A DNA stretch of 17,238 nucleotides. Origin: an uncultured Phycisphaerales bacterium (GTDB taxonomy: Bacteria; Planctomycetota; Phycisphaerae; Sedimentisphaerales; Anaerobacaceae). Shown in pieces: positions 1 to 7,430 of the stretch. Within the stretch, counting starts at the first letter, position 1. Each line of letters opens with the position of its first letter. The stretch covers positions 1 to 17,238 of the forward strand of contig CALEZT010000041.1 in assembly GCA_937927975.1 (NCBI GenBank), read 5' to 3'. The position numbers and the translations under genes were made by a program. A model generated the notes under the pieces. The model searched no databases and was not told where the DNA came from. It worked only from the letters and a program-made list of their open reading frames with translations.

Positions 1-376
1 TTGGCTCCTACGGATGGTTATCGGCCAAAGACACTGTTTTGAGATAGTTTCTAAGTCATCTCCTGTCCGTTCGCGTTATGGTCTTATCCTGGGCGTGGGT
101 TTCACGCCCATCCCTGCACGTTCCGGGGGCGAGGAACGCAGCCGGATCGCCGCCCGGCTCTGCCGCTATTCTCTTAAGTGACGGTCTCACAGGATGTTAT
201 CCTCGACGCTCGCGTAAGACAAGGCTCCGACCAAAAAAATGCGAAATGGCGACACACGCTTGTGGGCAGCGTCGGAATCTGATATATTACCGCTCTTTCA
301 GCGTACCCCCTGCGAGGTTGTCCGGCGGTGGTTCGCCCGCGGGGGACGCGACGCGTTCTATTGAGGAGTCGACACC
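1..376. other. Non-coding leader and upstream region of the dehydrogenase operon
   Basis: I find no convincing gene here. The one open frame on the plus strand (78-380) has no family resemblance, no good ribosome binding site, and runs into the start of the dehydrogenase gene. Two simple hairpins are visible: an 8-bp stem at 90-97/103-110 with a GGTTT loop, and a 6-bp stem at 119-124/133-138. Neither is followed by a T-run, so they are not obvious terminators. They could be part of the end of an upstream unit or of a structured RNA; nothing here decides between these. Confidence 0.5.
260..288 (+). promoter_or_regulatory. Putative sigma70-type promoter for the dehydrogenase operon
   Basis: TTGTGG (260-265) and TATATT (283-288) are separated by 17 bases, about 90 bases before the E1 start codon. 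The -10 box is good and the -35 box is weak (TTG only). The predicted transcript would have a leader of roughly 80 bases. Confidence 0.4.
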
Positions 377-2623
377 ATGAGTATCTCGATCGAAGATACC
401 CGCAAACAAACCCTGCCCACGGTCAAGGAACTCATCCAGGCCGGCACGATCACGCTGGACCAGGCCAAAGACTGGCTTCGGACCATCTACGAGATCCGGT
501 TCTTCGAGGAGAAGGTCTACGATCTCCTGGGCCAGAACATCATCAAGGGCGCGTCGCACCTCTACGCCGGACAGGAGGCGGTGGCCACCGGCGCCATCGC
601 GGCCATGGAGCGAGGCGACGTCATCGGCTCCACCCACCGCGGCCACGGCCACTGCGGCGCGGTCGGCAACAAGTACGCCAACAGCGACCAGGAGCGACAG
701 GCCCACTGGAACGCGATGATGGCCGAGCTGATGGGCAGGGAGACCGGCTACTGCAAAGGCCGCGGCGGCTCCATGCACATCGCGGAGGTCGAGCACCAGA
801 ACAATCTGGGCTCCACCGGCATCGTCGGCGGCAACCAGCCCCCGGCCGTCGGCGCCGCTTTGGCGGAGAAGCTCAAGAAGAGCGGCAGGGTCGTCCTGTC
901 CTTCTTCGGGGACGGCTCCTGCAACACCGGCACCTTCCACGAGTCCATGAACATGGCTGCGACGCTGAAAGTGCCGCTCGTGGCGATCATCGAGAACAAC
1001 CTGTACGGAATGAGCGTGCCCTTCTCCGGCAGTGAAGTCGCAGGGACAAGCTGCGCCAGCAGCATCGAGGACATCGCGGTTCGGTCCGTCGCGTACGACG
1101 TGCCGGCCATGATCGTCGACGGCCAGGACGTCGTCGCGGTCTTCCTGGCGCTTCGCAAGGCGATCGAGCGGGCTCGCAAGCAGAGCGCGATGATGATGAT
1201 CGAGTGCAAGACGTACCGGTGGTACGGCCACAGCCGCAACGACCCACGCGAGTACCGGACCAAGGCCGAGGAGAAAGCCTGGCACGAGCGAGATCCCATC
1301 ACGGTCCTGCGCGACAGGCTCACATCCGAGAAGATCGCCACCGAGCAGGAACTGGACCAGATCAAGGACAAGGCGTTTGCAGCCATCGAGACGGCCACAG
1401 AGTTTGCCCTGAATAGTCCTCTGCCGAACGCGGCCGACGTCGACAAGGACGTGTATGTGCCGGAGAACTATCCGGCCCAGGTGGTGGAGAGCGCCGGGAG
1501 CACCGCCGAGAAGGTCCGCGAGGCGACGGAGACGTTCCAGAAGCTGGTCGCGTCCTCTACGGCCAAGACCAAGAAAGAAGCGGCCGACCAGGCCAAAATC
1601 CAGATCAAATCGCAGTTTGGCATGGACATTCTGAACATCGCCCAGGCCGTCGCGCTCGCCCAGACGGAAGAAATGCGGCGAGATCCTCGCGTCTTCGTCT
1701 TTGGCGAGGACGTCGGCCTCTATGGCGGCGCCTACGCGGCGACCCGCGGTCTGCTCCAGGAATTCGGCAAGGAGCGCGTCATCGATACCGCCATCTCGGA
1801 GGCGGCCATCGCCGGCGCCGCGATTGGCGCGGCCCTCCGCGGGATGCGGCCGATCGCCGAGATCATGTATGTGGACTTCCTGACCATCGCGATGGACCAG
1901 CTCGTGCACGTCGGCGCCTACAACCGCTACATGTTCGGCGGCAAAGCCAAAGTCCCGATGGTCCTTCGCACCGAGGGCGGCGTCGGCCGCTGCATCGCAG
2001 CGCACCACTCCGAGAGCCTGGAGGCCTGGGTGATGCACACGCCGGGCCTGTACGTGGTCATGCCTTCGACGCCCTACGACGCCAAGGGCCTGCTCAAGGC
2101 CGCGATCCGCAGCGAGAACCCTGTGGTCTTCATCGAGCACAAAGCCACCTATGGACAAACCGGCCCGGTCCCCACGGACGATTACATCATCCCGCTGGGC
2201 GTGGCCGACATCAAGCGGCCCGGCAACGACGCGACGATCGTCAGCTACAGCCGAATGGCGATGCGGGCCCTGGAAGCCGCCAAGATCCTGGCCGACCAGC
2301 ACGGCATCGACGCCGAGGTCATCGACCTTCGCACGCTCAAGCCGCTGGACATCAAGACGGTCGCCGAGTCGGTCCGCAAGACCGGCCGCCTGATCACGCT
2401 GAGCGAAGGCTTCGGCTGGTGCGGCACGGGCCGCGAGATCGCGGGCCAGTACATGGAATACGATTTCGGCGACGGCACCCGCGGATTCGACTACCTCGGC
2501 GCCCGCCCGATCAACCTGGCGGCCAGGGACGTGCCCCCGCCGATGAGCGAGCCGCTGGAGGAAGCCAGCATTCCGGGCATCCAGCAGATCGTGGACGCGG
2601 TCAAGCAGTCCGTCGGACAGTGA
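377..2623 (+). CDS. Fused alpha-beta E1 component of a pyruvate/acetoin-type 2-oxo acid dehydrogenase complex
   Basis: This is a thiamine diphosphate enzyme that decarboxylates a 2-oxo acid and passes the acyl group to the lipoyl arm of E2. Residues 1 to about 375 form the alpha chain, with HLYAGQEAV, STHRGHGH and GRGGSMHIAE. The thiamine diphosphate/metal motif runs from G178-D179-G180 to N207-N208, the usual GDG...NN spacing. After a charged Ala/Lys-rich linker, residues from about 410 to 748 form the beta chain, with E444 in FGEDVGLYGG (cofactor-activating Glu) and H544 in HHSESLEAW. In most bacteria these are two genes; here they are one reading frame without a stop. The start is fixed by GAGGAG (363-368) eight bases upstream. 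E2 follows after a 99-base gap. The resemblance to AcoA/AcoB and PDH E1 is strong, but the true substrate (pyruvate, acetoin or branched-chain acid) cannot be read from sequence alone. Confidence 0.93.
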   Translation: MSISIEDTRKQTLPTVKELIQAGTITLDQAKDWLRTIYEIRFFEEKVYDLLGQNIIKGASHLYAGQEAVATGAIAAMERGDVIGSTHRGHGHCGAVGNKYANSDQERQAHWNAMMAELMGRETGYCKGRGGSMHIAEVEHQNNLGSTGIVGGNQPPAVGAALAEKLKKSGRVVLSFFGDGSCNTGTFHESMNMAATLKVPLVAIIENNLYGMSVPFSGSEVAGTSCASSIEDIAVRSVAYDVPAMIVDGQDVVAVFLALRKAIERARKQSAMMMIECKTYRWYGHSRNDPREYRTKAEEKAWHERDPITVLRDRLTSEKIATEQELDQIKDKAFAAIETATEFALNSPLPNAADVDKDVYVPENYPAQVVESAGSTAEKVREATETFQKLVASSTAKTKKEAADQAKIQIKSQFGMDILNIAQAVALAQTEEMRRDPRVFVFGEDVGLYGGAYAATRGLLQEFGKERVIDTAISEAAIAGAAIGAALRGMRPIAEIMYVDFLTIAMDQLVHVGAYNRYMFGGKAKVPMVLRTEGGVGRCIAAHHSESLEAWVMHTPGLYVVMPSTPYDAKGLLKAAIRSENPVVFIEHKATYGQTGPVPTDDYIIPLGVADIKRPGNDATIVSYSRMAMRALEAAKILADQHGIDAEVIDLRTLKPLDIKTVAESVRKTGRLITLSEGFGWCGTGREIAGQYMEYDFGDGTRGFDYLGARPINLAARDVPPPMSEPLEEASIPGIQQIVDAVKQSVGQ

Positions 2624-2634
2624 ATTGGAAATTG

Positions 2635-2704
2635 TTGATTTTTGAGTGTTGATTGTTGATTGGAGGCCCTCCTCGCAAATCGCCAATCACACATCAAAAA
2701 TCAA
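2635..2704. repeat. Intergenic hairpin 1 (between E1 and E2)
   Basis: An 11-bp perfect inverted repeat, TTGATTTTTGA (2635-2645) with TCAAAAATCAA (2694-2704), encloses a second inner pair, TGATTGG (2657-2663) with CCAATCA (2683-2689). The left arm is built of repeated TTGATT words. The centre (GGAGGCCCTCCTCGC) is GC-rich. It lies directly before the ribosome binding site of the E2 gene. It shares its layout with the other hairpins at 3961-4048, 6024-6058, 6474-6560 and 7431-7489. Confidence 0.75.
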
Positions 2705-2722
2705 ACTTCGAAAGGATAGGAC

Positions 2723-3955
2723 ATGGCCAAAGAAGTCAACCTGCCGAAGATGGGGCAGACCATGGAAGAGGGCACCGTCGTCAACTGTCTGGTCAAGGTC
2801 GGCGACGAAGTGAAGAAGGGCGACGTGATCTTCGAGATCGAGACGGACAAGGCTACGCTGGAGCTGGAGTCCCCCGGCAACGGATTCGTCAAGGCGATCC
2901 TGGCCGAGGTGAATCAGACGCTGCCCGTCGGGGCGACGCTGATGATCCTCGGGGAAAAAGATGAGCAAGTCACCGTCCCGACGGCCGCAAGTCCTGCGCC
3001 GGCCGCTTCCGCGTCCGCTCCGACGGCGCAATCCGCTCCGGCGACTCCGGCCCCTGTGGCTGAGCCCCAGCCCACCAAGCCGACGGGCAAGATCATGGTT
3101 TCGCCGCGAGCCAAGAAGATGGCCGAGGACCTCGGCGTCGATCTGGCGACCATCAAGGGCACAGGCCCTGCAGGCAAGATCACCGAAGCCGACATCAAGG
3201 CAGCCGCAGAGGCCAAGCCCGCCAAGACTGCCCCCGCCGCCAAGCCGGCCGCCGCGGCCCCGGTGGCTGAGGCCAAACTCGGCGCCACGGTCCAGGTCAA
3301 CCGGCTCCAGCGGATCACCGCCGAACGCATGCTCAAATCCAAGCAGGAGATCCCCTGCTTCTATCTGACCATCTGCGTGGACATGACGGACCTCGTTGTC
3401 GCGCGGGCCAAGATGAATGAGACCGGCGGCGTCAAGGTCGCCTTCAACGACTTCATCATGAAGGCGGTCGCCACCGGGCTGCAGAAGTACCCGATCATGA
3501 CCGGCCAGCTCGTCGGCAACGCGATCAAGCTGGCCGACGCGATCCATATCGGCCTGGCGATCTCCGTTCCCGACGGTCTGGTCGCTCCGCTGGTCAAGGA
3601 CGTCAACAAGAAGGACGTCCGCCAGATCGCCCGCGACAGCCAGGCGCTGATCGAGCGGGCCCGCGCCGACAAGCTGGACATGTCCGACCTCGAAGGCGGC
3701 TGCATCACCGTGACCAACCTGGGCGGCTTCGGCATCGAGTCGTTCATCCCGATCGTCGTCCCCGGCCAGTGCAGCATTCTGGGCGTCGGCAAGATCACCG
3801 ATACCTGCGTTCCGGACAACGGCAACATCCTGGTCCGCAAGCTGATGAACATGACGCTCTCGGTAGACCACAAGGTCGCCAACGGCGCCTACGCGGCCCA
3901 GTTCCTCGACCTCGTGAAAAAGACGCTGGAAAACACAAAGGAATTTACTATCTAG
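2723..3955 (+). CDS. Dihydrolipoamide acyltransferase (E2) of the same dehydrogenase complex
   Basis: This is the core protein that accepts the acyl group from E1 on a swinging lipoyl arm and transfers it to coenzyme A. Residues 1-80 are a lipoyl domain with the modified lysine K43 in EIETDKATLE. An Ala/Pro-rich flexible linker follows, then a peripheral subunit-binding domain at about 123-160 (VSPRAKKMAEDLGVDL...GPAGKITEADI). The catalytic trimer-forming domain covers about 185-410. The catalytic histidine is H383, but the family motif HxxxDG reads H-K-V-A-N-G, with Asn387 in place of Asp. At 410 residues with a single lipoyl domain it has normal bacterial length. AAAGGATAGG precedes the ATG. 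The place right after E1 and the domain set make the role secure; the Asn is the only oddity. Confidence 0.93.
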   Translation: MAKEVNLPKMGQTMEEGTVVNCLVKVGDEVKKGDVIFEIETDKATLELESPGNGFVKAILAEVNQTLPVGATLMILGEKDEQVTVPTAASPAPAASASAPTAQSAPATPAPVAEPQPTKPTGKIMVSPRAKKMAEDLGVDLATIKGTGPAGKITEADIKAAAEAKPAKTAPAAKPAAAAPVAEAKLGATVQVNRLQRITAERMLKSKQEIPCFYLTICVDMTDLVVARAKMNETGGVKVAFNDFIMKAVATGLQKYPIMTGQLVGNAIKLADAIHIGLAISVPDGLVAPLVKDVNKKDVRQIARDSQALIERARADKLDMSDLEGGCITVTNLGGFGIESFIPIVVPGQCSILGVGKITDTCVPDNGNILVRKLMNMTLSVDHKVANGAYAAQFLDLVKKTLENTKEFTI

Positions 3956-3960
3956 TATTG

Positions 3961-4048
3961 ACTATTTACGATTTAACGATTTCGGCGAATGGAATCGCCG
4001 TCGCAGGCGAGGCCCGCAGCGTGCAACAGATAGTAAATCGTAAATAGT
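3961..4048. repeat. Intergenic hairpin 2 (between E2 and the isomerase)
   Basis: A 15-bp perfect inverted repeat, ACTATTTACGATTTA (3961-3975) with TAAATCGTAAATAGT (4034-4048), is separated by a GC-rich 58-base loop. It begins six bases after the E2 stop codon and ends just before the ribosome binding site GAAAGGGG of the isomerase gene. The arms are made of TTTACGA/TTTACTA-type words also seen in the hairpin at 6474-6560. Confidence 0.8.
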
Positions 4049-4074
4049 AGATCGCAGATCGAAAGGGGTTCCGA

Positions 4075-5799
4075 ATGGCCAAGAGAGCTGAAGCGACGAG
4101 ACTGCCGGCGATCCGCAAGGCGACGCCGAAGGTGCCTGTCATTGGAGTGTTCGCGACGAGCGATCCGCGGGTGGATCAGGACAGCCGCAGGCGGTGCCAG
4201 AACATCGCCCGAATGGCCGCTGAGACGATCAGCGGCGAGGTCGTCATGCCCGACAAGACGCCGGTCCCGGTCGTCTATTCCGACGTGCTCGTCGATGGCG
4301 AGCCTCAGGCCGACATCGTCGCCCAGCAGTTCCGCAAGGCTGACGTCGATATTCTCGTCTGCGTGCCGGACACGTGGGCCTTCCCGCAACTGACGGTGAT
4401 CTCGCTGCTCCAGCAGTTCCCGGCCGACACACCGATCAACATCACCTGCGGCAACAGCGGTCCCAAGCCCGGCGTGGTCTACGCCCACGCGCTCAACGGC
4501 GCCCTGGCCCAGTACGGCCGGATGGCCTGCCTGAACGTCGGGACCTGGCCCGACACCGGGCTCGAGCCGGAGATGACCGACGCCACCGCCAGGAACCTCA
4601 TCGACTGGTGCTACGCCGCGGTGACCAAGGTCGCGTTGAAGGGCCGGCGCGTCGTGATCTTCGGACACGACTCGATGGGCATGGAGACGGCCCTGGCGCA
4701 CGTGCTGCCCACGCGAAACACGTTCGGCCTGGAAATCACGCGTCTGGACATGAAGCTCCTGGCCGACATGCTCACGAAGAAGGCCTACAAGGACAAGGAA
4801 CTCAAGGACCTGCGAGGCTGGATCGACCGCTATGTCGGCAAGCGTCTGGAACTTCGCAGCGATCATGACAGCGAGCGGTTCAACATGTCGCTGGCGATGT
4901 ATCTGATCGTGCGGGACCTGATGGCGGACCTCAACGCCGTCGGCGGCGGGTTCATGAGCCAGCTCGAATGGGGCAGCGACCGTCGCGGCATCCCCCTGCC
5001 GGTGGCGGACGTGATGGAGTCGTTCTTCAACAGCACCTTCGACCACGCGGGCGCCAAGGCCCCGCTGCCCTACGCGACCGAAGCCGACGTGCAGGGCCTC
5101 TTGACGATGCTGTTCATGACCTATCTGAGCGGCGGCAATCCCCCCTTGTTCATGGACTTCCGCAAGGTCTGGGAGGCCTGGGAAGTCAAGGCCCTGGCCG
5201 AGAAGCTGGGCATCAAGAAACTCGACACGAGCGCCGACTGGTACAAGAAAGGCCTCGTCGACGGCGACAACTCCGGCAGCGCCGCCTTCGACTGGGCGGC
5301 TTCGCCCGGCACGACGGTCAAGCAGGTCATGGAGCGGGTCTCGATGCCGCTGGCCGACGAGTTCTACTTCCCAGGCGGCGGCAACTCCGTCACCTTCATG
5401 ACCCCCGCCGGGATCAAGGGGCTGGCCGCCCGCATGGCGTACAGCAGCGTCAGCGGCCTGTTCAGCCTGATCTGGGACGAAGCGGAGACCACCGAAGTCC
5501 CCGAAGAGCTGGGCAAAGCCATGTGCAACCTCACGACCCCAACCTGGCCGCACACATTTTGCGTCCCGAAGTATGCCAGCATGGTCGAGTACAAGCAGTA
5601 TCCGCCGGCCAATCACTTCCACATGACGTGGAACCTGCCGGTGGCGCGTTTGCAGCACTGGATGGACATGCTGGGCGTGCTGAGCGTCACGCCGTGGTCG
5701 GCCCGGCCCAAGTTCATCGAGAACGTGGACCGGCCGCAACCGCTCGTCCACCTGCTCAGCGGCGGCGAGGAAACGTACAAGCTGCTCCGCCGTCGTTGA
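4075..5799 (+). CDS. L-fucose isomerase-family sugar isomerase
   Basis: The family interconverts aldose and ketose sugars (L-fucose/L-fuculose, D-arabinose/D-ribulose) using a divalent metal. The 574-residue length is close to E. coli FucI (about 590). The metal-ligand triad known for FucI can be placed by motif: E336 in YATEADVQGLL, D361 in LFMDFRKVW and H514 in PPANHFHMTW. Other family landmarks are GHDSMGME near the Rossmann-like middle domain, INSGSAA-like GDNSGSAAFDW, and TPTWPHTFCVPK before the histidine. The start has AAAGGGG ten bases upstream. It is the last gene before the terminator at 5825-5863, so it is probably co-transcribed with E1 and E2. The family call is firm; the actual sugar is unknown, since these homologues are divergent from characterised FucI. 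It may feed sugar catabolism whose pyruvate goes to the dehydrogenase, which is inference. Confidence 0.85.
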   Translation: MAKRAEATRLPAIRKATPKVPVIGVFATSDPRVDQDSRRRCQNIARMAAETISGEVVMPDKTPVPVVYSDVLVDGEPQADIVAQQFRKADVDILVCVPDTWAFPQLTVISLLQQFPADTPINITCGNSGPKPGVVYAHALNGALAQYGRMACLNVGTWPDTGLEPEMTDATARNLIDWCYAAVTKVALKGRRVVIFGHDSMGMETALAHVLPTRNTFGLEITRLDMKLLADMLTKKAYKDKELKDLRGWIDRYVGKRLELRSDHDSERFNMSLAMYLIVRDLMADLNAVGGGFMSQLEWGSDRRGIPLPVADVMESFFNSTFDHAGAKAPLPYATEADVQGLLTMLFMTYLSGGNPPLFMDFRKVWEAWEVKALAEKLGIKKLDTSADWYKKGLVDGDNSGSAAFDWAASPGTTVKQVMERVSMPLADEFYFPGGGNSVTFMTPAGIKGLAARMAYSSVSGLFSLIWDEAETTEVPEELGKAMCNLTTPTWPHTFCVPKYASMVEYKQYPPANHFHMTWNLPVARLQHWMDMLGVLSVTPWSARPKFIENVDRPQPLVHLLSGGEETYKLLRRR

Positions 5800-5824
5800 C
5801 AAGAGCGCCTCGTCTGAACATGCC

Positions 5825-5863
5825 AAGACCTGCCCTCCGGTCCGCCGGACGGCAGGTCTTTTT
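5825..5863 (+). terminator. Intrinsic terminator closing the E1-E2-isomerase operon
   Basis: AGACCTGCC (5826-5834) pairs with GGCAGGTCT (5851-5859). The stem continues after one C-C mismatch with TCCGG/CCGGA around a TCCG loop. It is followed by a run of five T (5859-5863). It starts about 25 bases after the isomerase stop. Confidence 0.92.
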
Positions 5864-5925
5864 GTGCGCGTGCGTCCCCACCCCGGCCGCTGCACCGAGC
5901 ATCGTGCTCAACGCACTCCCGCGAG

Positions 5926-5956
5926 ACTTCGCGCCGGACCGTGTGCGAAGTTTTTT
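5926..5956 (+). terminator. Possible second terminator upstream of the encapsulin locus
   Basis: ACTTCGC (5926-5932) pairs with GCGAAGT (5945-5951) across a 12-base loop, followed by six T (5951-5956). The stem is short and the loop long, so this is weaker than the one at 5825-5863. It could be a backup terminator. No gene is seen between the two. Confidence 0.45.
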
Positions 5957-6023
5957 GCTTGAGTCTATACCGGCCTTGAACTACAGTCTCGAAATGCCGT
6001 ACAAGTGACAGGTGTATGGATTT

Positions 6024-6058
6024 GGATGATGGGCGGGAAGTCTCGCCTGCGATCATCC
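6024..6058. repeat. Intergenic hairpin 3 (before the ferritin-like cargo gene)
   Basis: GGATGAT (6024-6030) pairs with ATCATCC (6052-6058) around a GC-rich centre (GGGCGGGAAGTCTCGCC) that can pair further. More GATCATCGATG words follow up to the ribosome binding site. It is shorter than the other hairpins but has the same layout. Confidence 0.55.
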
Positions 6059-6078
6059 ATGGTCGATCATCGATGAAG

Positions 6079-6087
6079 AAAGGAGGT
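6079..6087 (+). promoter_or_regulatory. Consensus ribosome binding site of the cargo gene
   Basis: AAAGGAGGT is a full match to the anti-Shine-Dalgarno sequence, six bases before the ATG at 6094. It decides the start: the in-frame ATG at 6073 lies upstream of this site and would place it inside the gene. Confidence 0.8.
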
Positions 6088-6093
6088 CCGGCC

Positions 6094-6456
6094 ATGCCGG
6101 AGTTCGTCAATCCGTTCACTGGGGTCGTCCCCGGACGCAAACTGACCGATTCGGAGTTGCTTCGCGCCCTGCGTCTGAACCTGGCGGCCGAGCACGAGGC
6201 CGTCCATGCCTATATGGCGCACGCCGACGCCACCGACAACGAACTGGCCAGAAAGGTCCTGATCGACATCGCCAACGAAGAGCGGGTCCACGCAGGCGAG
6301 TTCCAGCGTCTGATCTGCATCCTGGCCAAGGACGAAGAGGCCCTGCTGGCCAAGGGCGCCGCGGAGGTCGACGAAATGGCGAGCGAACAGGGCCCGCAGG
6401 CCGAAGCCCCGTCCGCAGCCAAGCCCATCCCGACGATCGGGAACCTGAAGACCTGA
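6094..6456 (+). CDS. Encapsulin cargo: ferritin-like (demi-ferritin) protein with C-terminal targeting peptide
   Basis: This 120-residue protein is a short two-helix ferritin-like subunit of the kind packed inside encapsulin shells, where pairs form a ferroxidase site that oxidises Fe(II). Helix 1 contains E33 (LAAEHEAVHAYM) and helix 2 the ExxH pair E63/H66 (IANEERVHAGEF), the expected iron ligands. The sequence resembles, as I recall it, the ferritin-like domain fused to the N-terminus of the Pyrococcus furiosus encapsulin (EELMEALRL...AREEKAHVGEF); here it is a separate gene. After an Ala/Pro/Glu-rich flexible tail (about 96-110) the protein ends in PIPTIGNLKT, matching the LTVGSLRR-type encapsulin-targeting peptide. 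The shell gene follows 133 bases later. The start at 6094 is chosen from the perfect ribosome binding site. Rubrerythrin-like function is an alternative, but the tail and neighbour argue for cargo. Confidence 0.9.
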   Translation: MPEFVNPFTGVVPGRKLTDSELLRALRLNLAAEHEAVHAYMAHADATDNELARKVLIDIANEERVHAGEFQRLICILAKDEEALLAKGAAEVDEMASEQGPQAEAPSAAKPIPTIGNLKT

Positions 6457-6473
6457 GGAATCGACGAATTACG

Positions 6474-6560
6474 ATTTACTATTTACGATCGGCGCGGAGC
6501 GTCGTCCCGGATCGGCAGAGCCAGCCCGCGACCACCTCGTCCAGATCGTGAATCGTCAAT
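6474..6560. repeat. Intergenic hairpin 4 (between cargo and shell genes)
   Basis: Arms 6474-6490 and 6544-6560 pair at 15 of 17 positions (14 Watson-Crick, one G-T). They enclose a 53-base GC-rich loop. The left arm and the bases before it repeat the TTTACGAT/TTTACTAT words found in the hairpin at 3961-4048. It ends about 17 bases before the shell gene's ribosome binding site. Confidence 0.7.
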
Positions 6561-6589
6561 GATAGACAGCAGATTTGAAGGGGTTTTCC

Positions 6590-7402
6590 ATGTCCGAACA
6601 ATACTTGCATCGCGGCGACGCGCCGTTTGCCGATAGCGTGTGGGAACAGATCGATCGTGCGGTCGTCGAGACCGCCAAGAGCCAGTTGAGCGGCCGACGA
6701 ATCCTGAGCACCGTGGGACCGTTCGGCCTGGGATTCAAGGCCGTGCCCCTGTCCGACTCGACCGCCGACGGAAAGACCGTCGAAGGCGTCACCGTCAGCG
6801 GTTGCGGCTCGATCCCGCTGGCGATGCTTCGCAGCGACTTCAGCCTGCCCGTCCGCGACCTCGTCGCTGCCGAGCAGTCGGGCCTGCCCCTGGACCTGGG
6901 TCCGGCCACGAAGGCCGCCATCGCGGTCGCCCGCCAGGAGGACAGCCTGATCTTCAGCGGCCTGGCCCCGCTGGGCGGGACCGGCCTGCTCAACACGCCG
7001 GGCTCGCACTCGGTCAAGCTCAAGCCCTGGAAGGAAGTCGGAACCGCCGCTGAGGACGTCATCGCCGCGGTGACGGAGCTGGACAACGCGGGCTTCCACG
7101 GCCCGTACGCCCTGGCCCTGGCCCCCAAACTGTACAACCTGCTGTTCCGCCGCTACGCCCAGGGCAACCAGACGGAACTGGAGCACATCCGCCAGGTCGT
7201 CACCGACGGCGTCGTCAAGGCCCCCGGCCTGCCCGCCGGAGGCGTCCTCATCGACACCAGCGGCCCGTTCGCCAACATCGTCCTGGGCCAGGACCTGGTG
7301 ACCGGCTTCGTCGGACCCGGCGCAGGCGAGTACCAGTTCAGCGTCCTGGAGACGATCGCCCTGTGGGTCCACGTGCCCCAGGCGGTCTGCGTGCTCAAGT
7401 GA
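6590..7402 (+). CDS. Encapsulin shell protein (family 1, HK97-type fold)
   Basis: At 270 residues this has the length of classical encapsulins, which self-assemble into hollow icosahedral compartments from a phage-capsid fold. Family landmarks along the chain are the N-terminal helix and loop (APFADSVWEQIDRAV...QLSGRRILSTVGPFGLG) that bind cargo tails, the DLGPATKAAIAVARQEDSLIFSG segment, the GFHGPYALALAPKLYNLL segment, and the C-terminal NIVLGQDLVTGFVG...ETIALWVHVPQAVCVLK strand pattern. These align by eye with Thermotoga maritima encapsulin. The ATG at 6590 is preferred over an in-frame TTG at 6575, because GAAGGGG (6577-6583) lies six bases before the ATG. The cargo gene lies directly upstream, so the shell probably holds iron. 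No intrinsic terminator with a T-run follows; the next thing downstream is the hairpin at 7431-7489. Confidence 0.93.
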   Translation: MSEQYLHRGDAPFADSVWEQIDRAVVETAKSQLSGRRILSTVGPFGLGFKAVPLSDSTADGKTVEGVTVSGCGSIPLAMLRSDFSLPVRDLVAAEQSGLPLDLGPATKAAIAVARQEDSLIFSGLAPLGGTGLLNTPGSHSVKLKPWKEVGTAAEDVIAAVTELDNAGFHGPYALALAPKLYNLLFRRYAQGNQTELEHIRQVVTDGVVKAPGLPAGGVLIDTSGPFANIVLGQDLVTGFVGPGAGEYQFSVLETIALWVHVPQAVCVLK

Positions 7403-7430
7403 TGGGTCATTCCTGATTGACGATCGATGA

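Noticed and set aside
78..380. Possible 100-residue gene before E1
   Set aside because: No ribosome binding site or recognisable product, and it overlaps the E1 start.
287..2686. A 799-residue open frame on the minus strand
   Set aside because: It is antisense to the E1 gene, whose motifs are unmistakable; the minus-strand translation resembles no protein.
3973..5895. A 640-residue open frame on the minus strand
   Set aside because: It is antisense to the isomerase gene and spans its terminator; no ribosome binding site or family motif.
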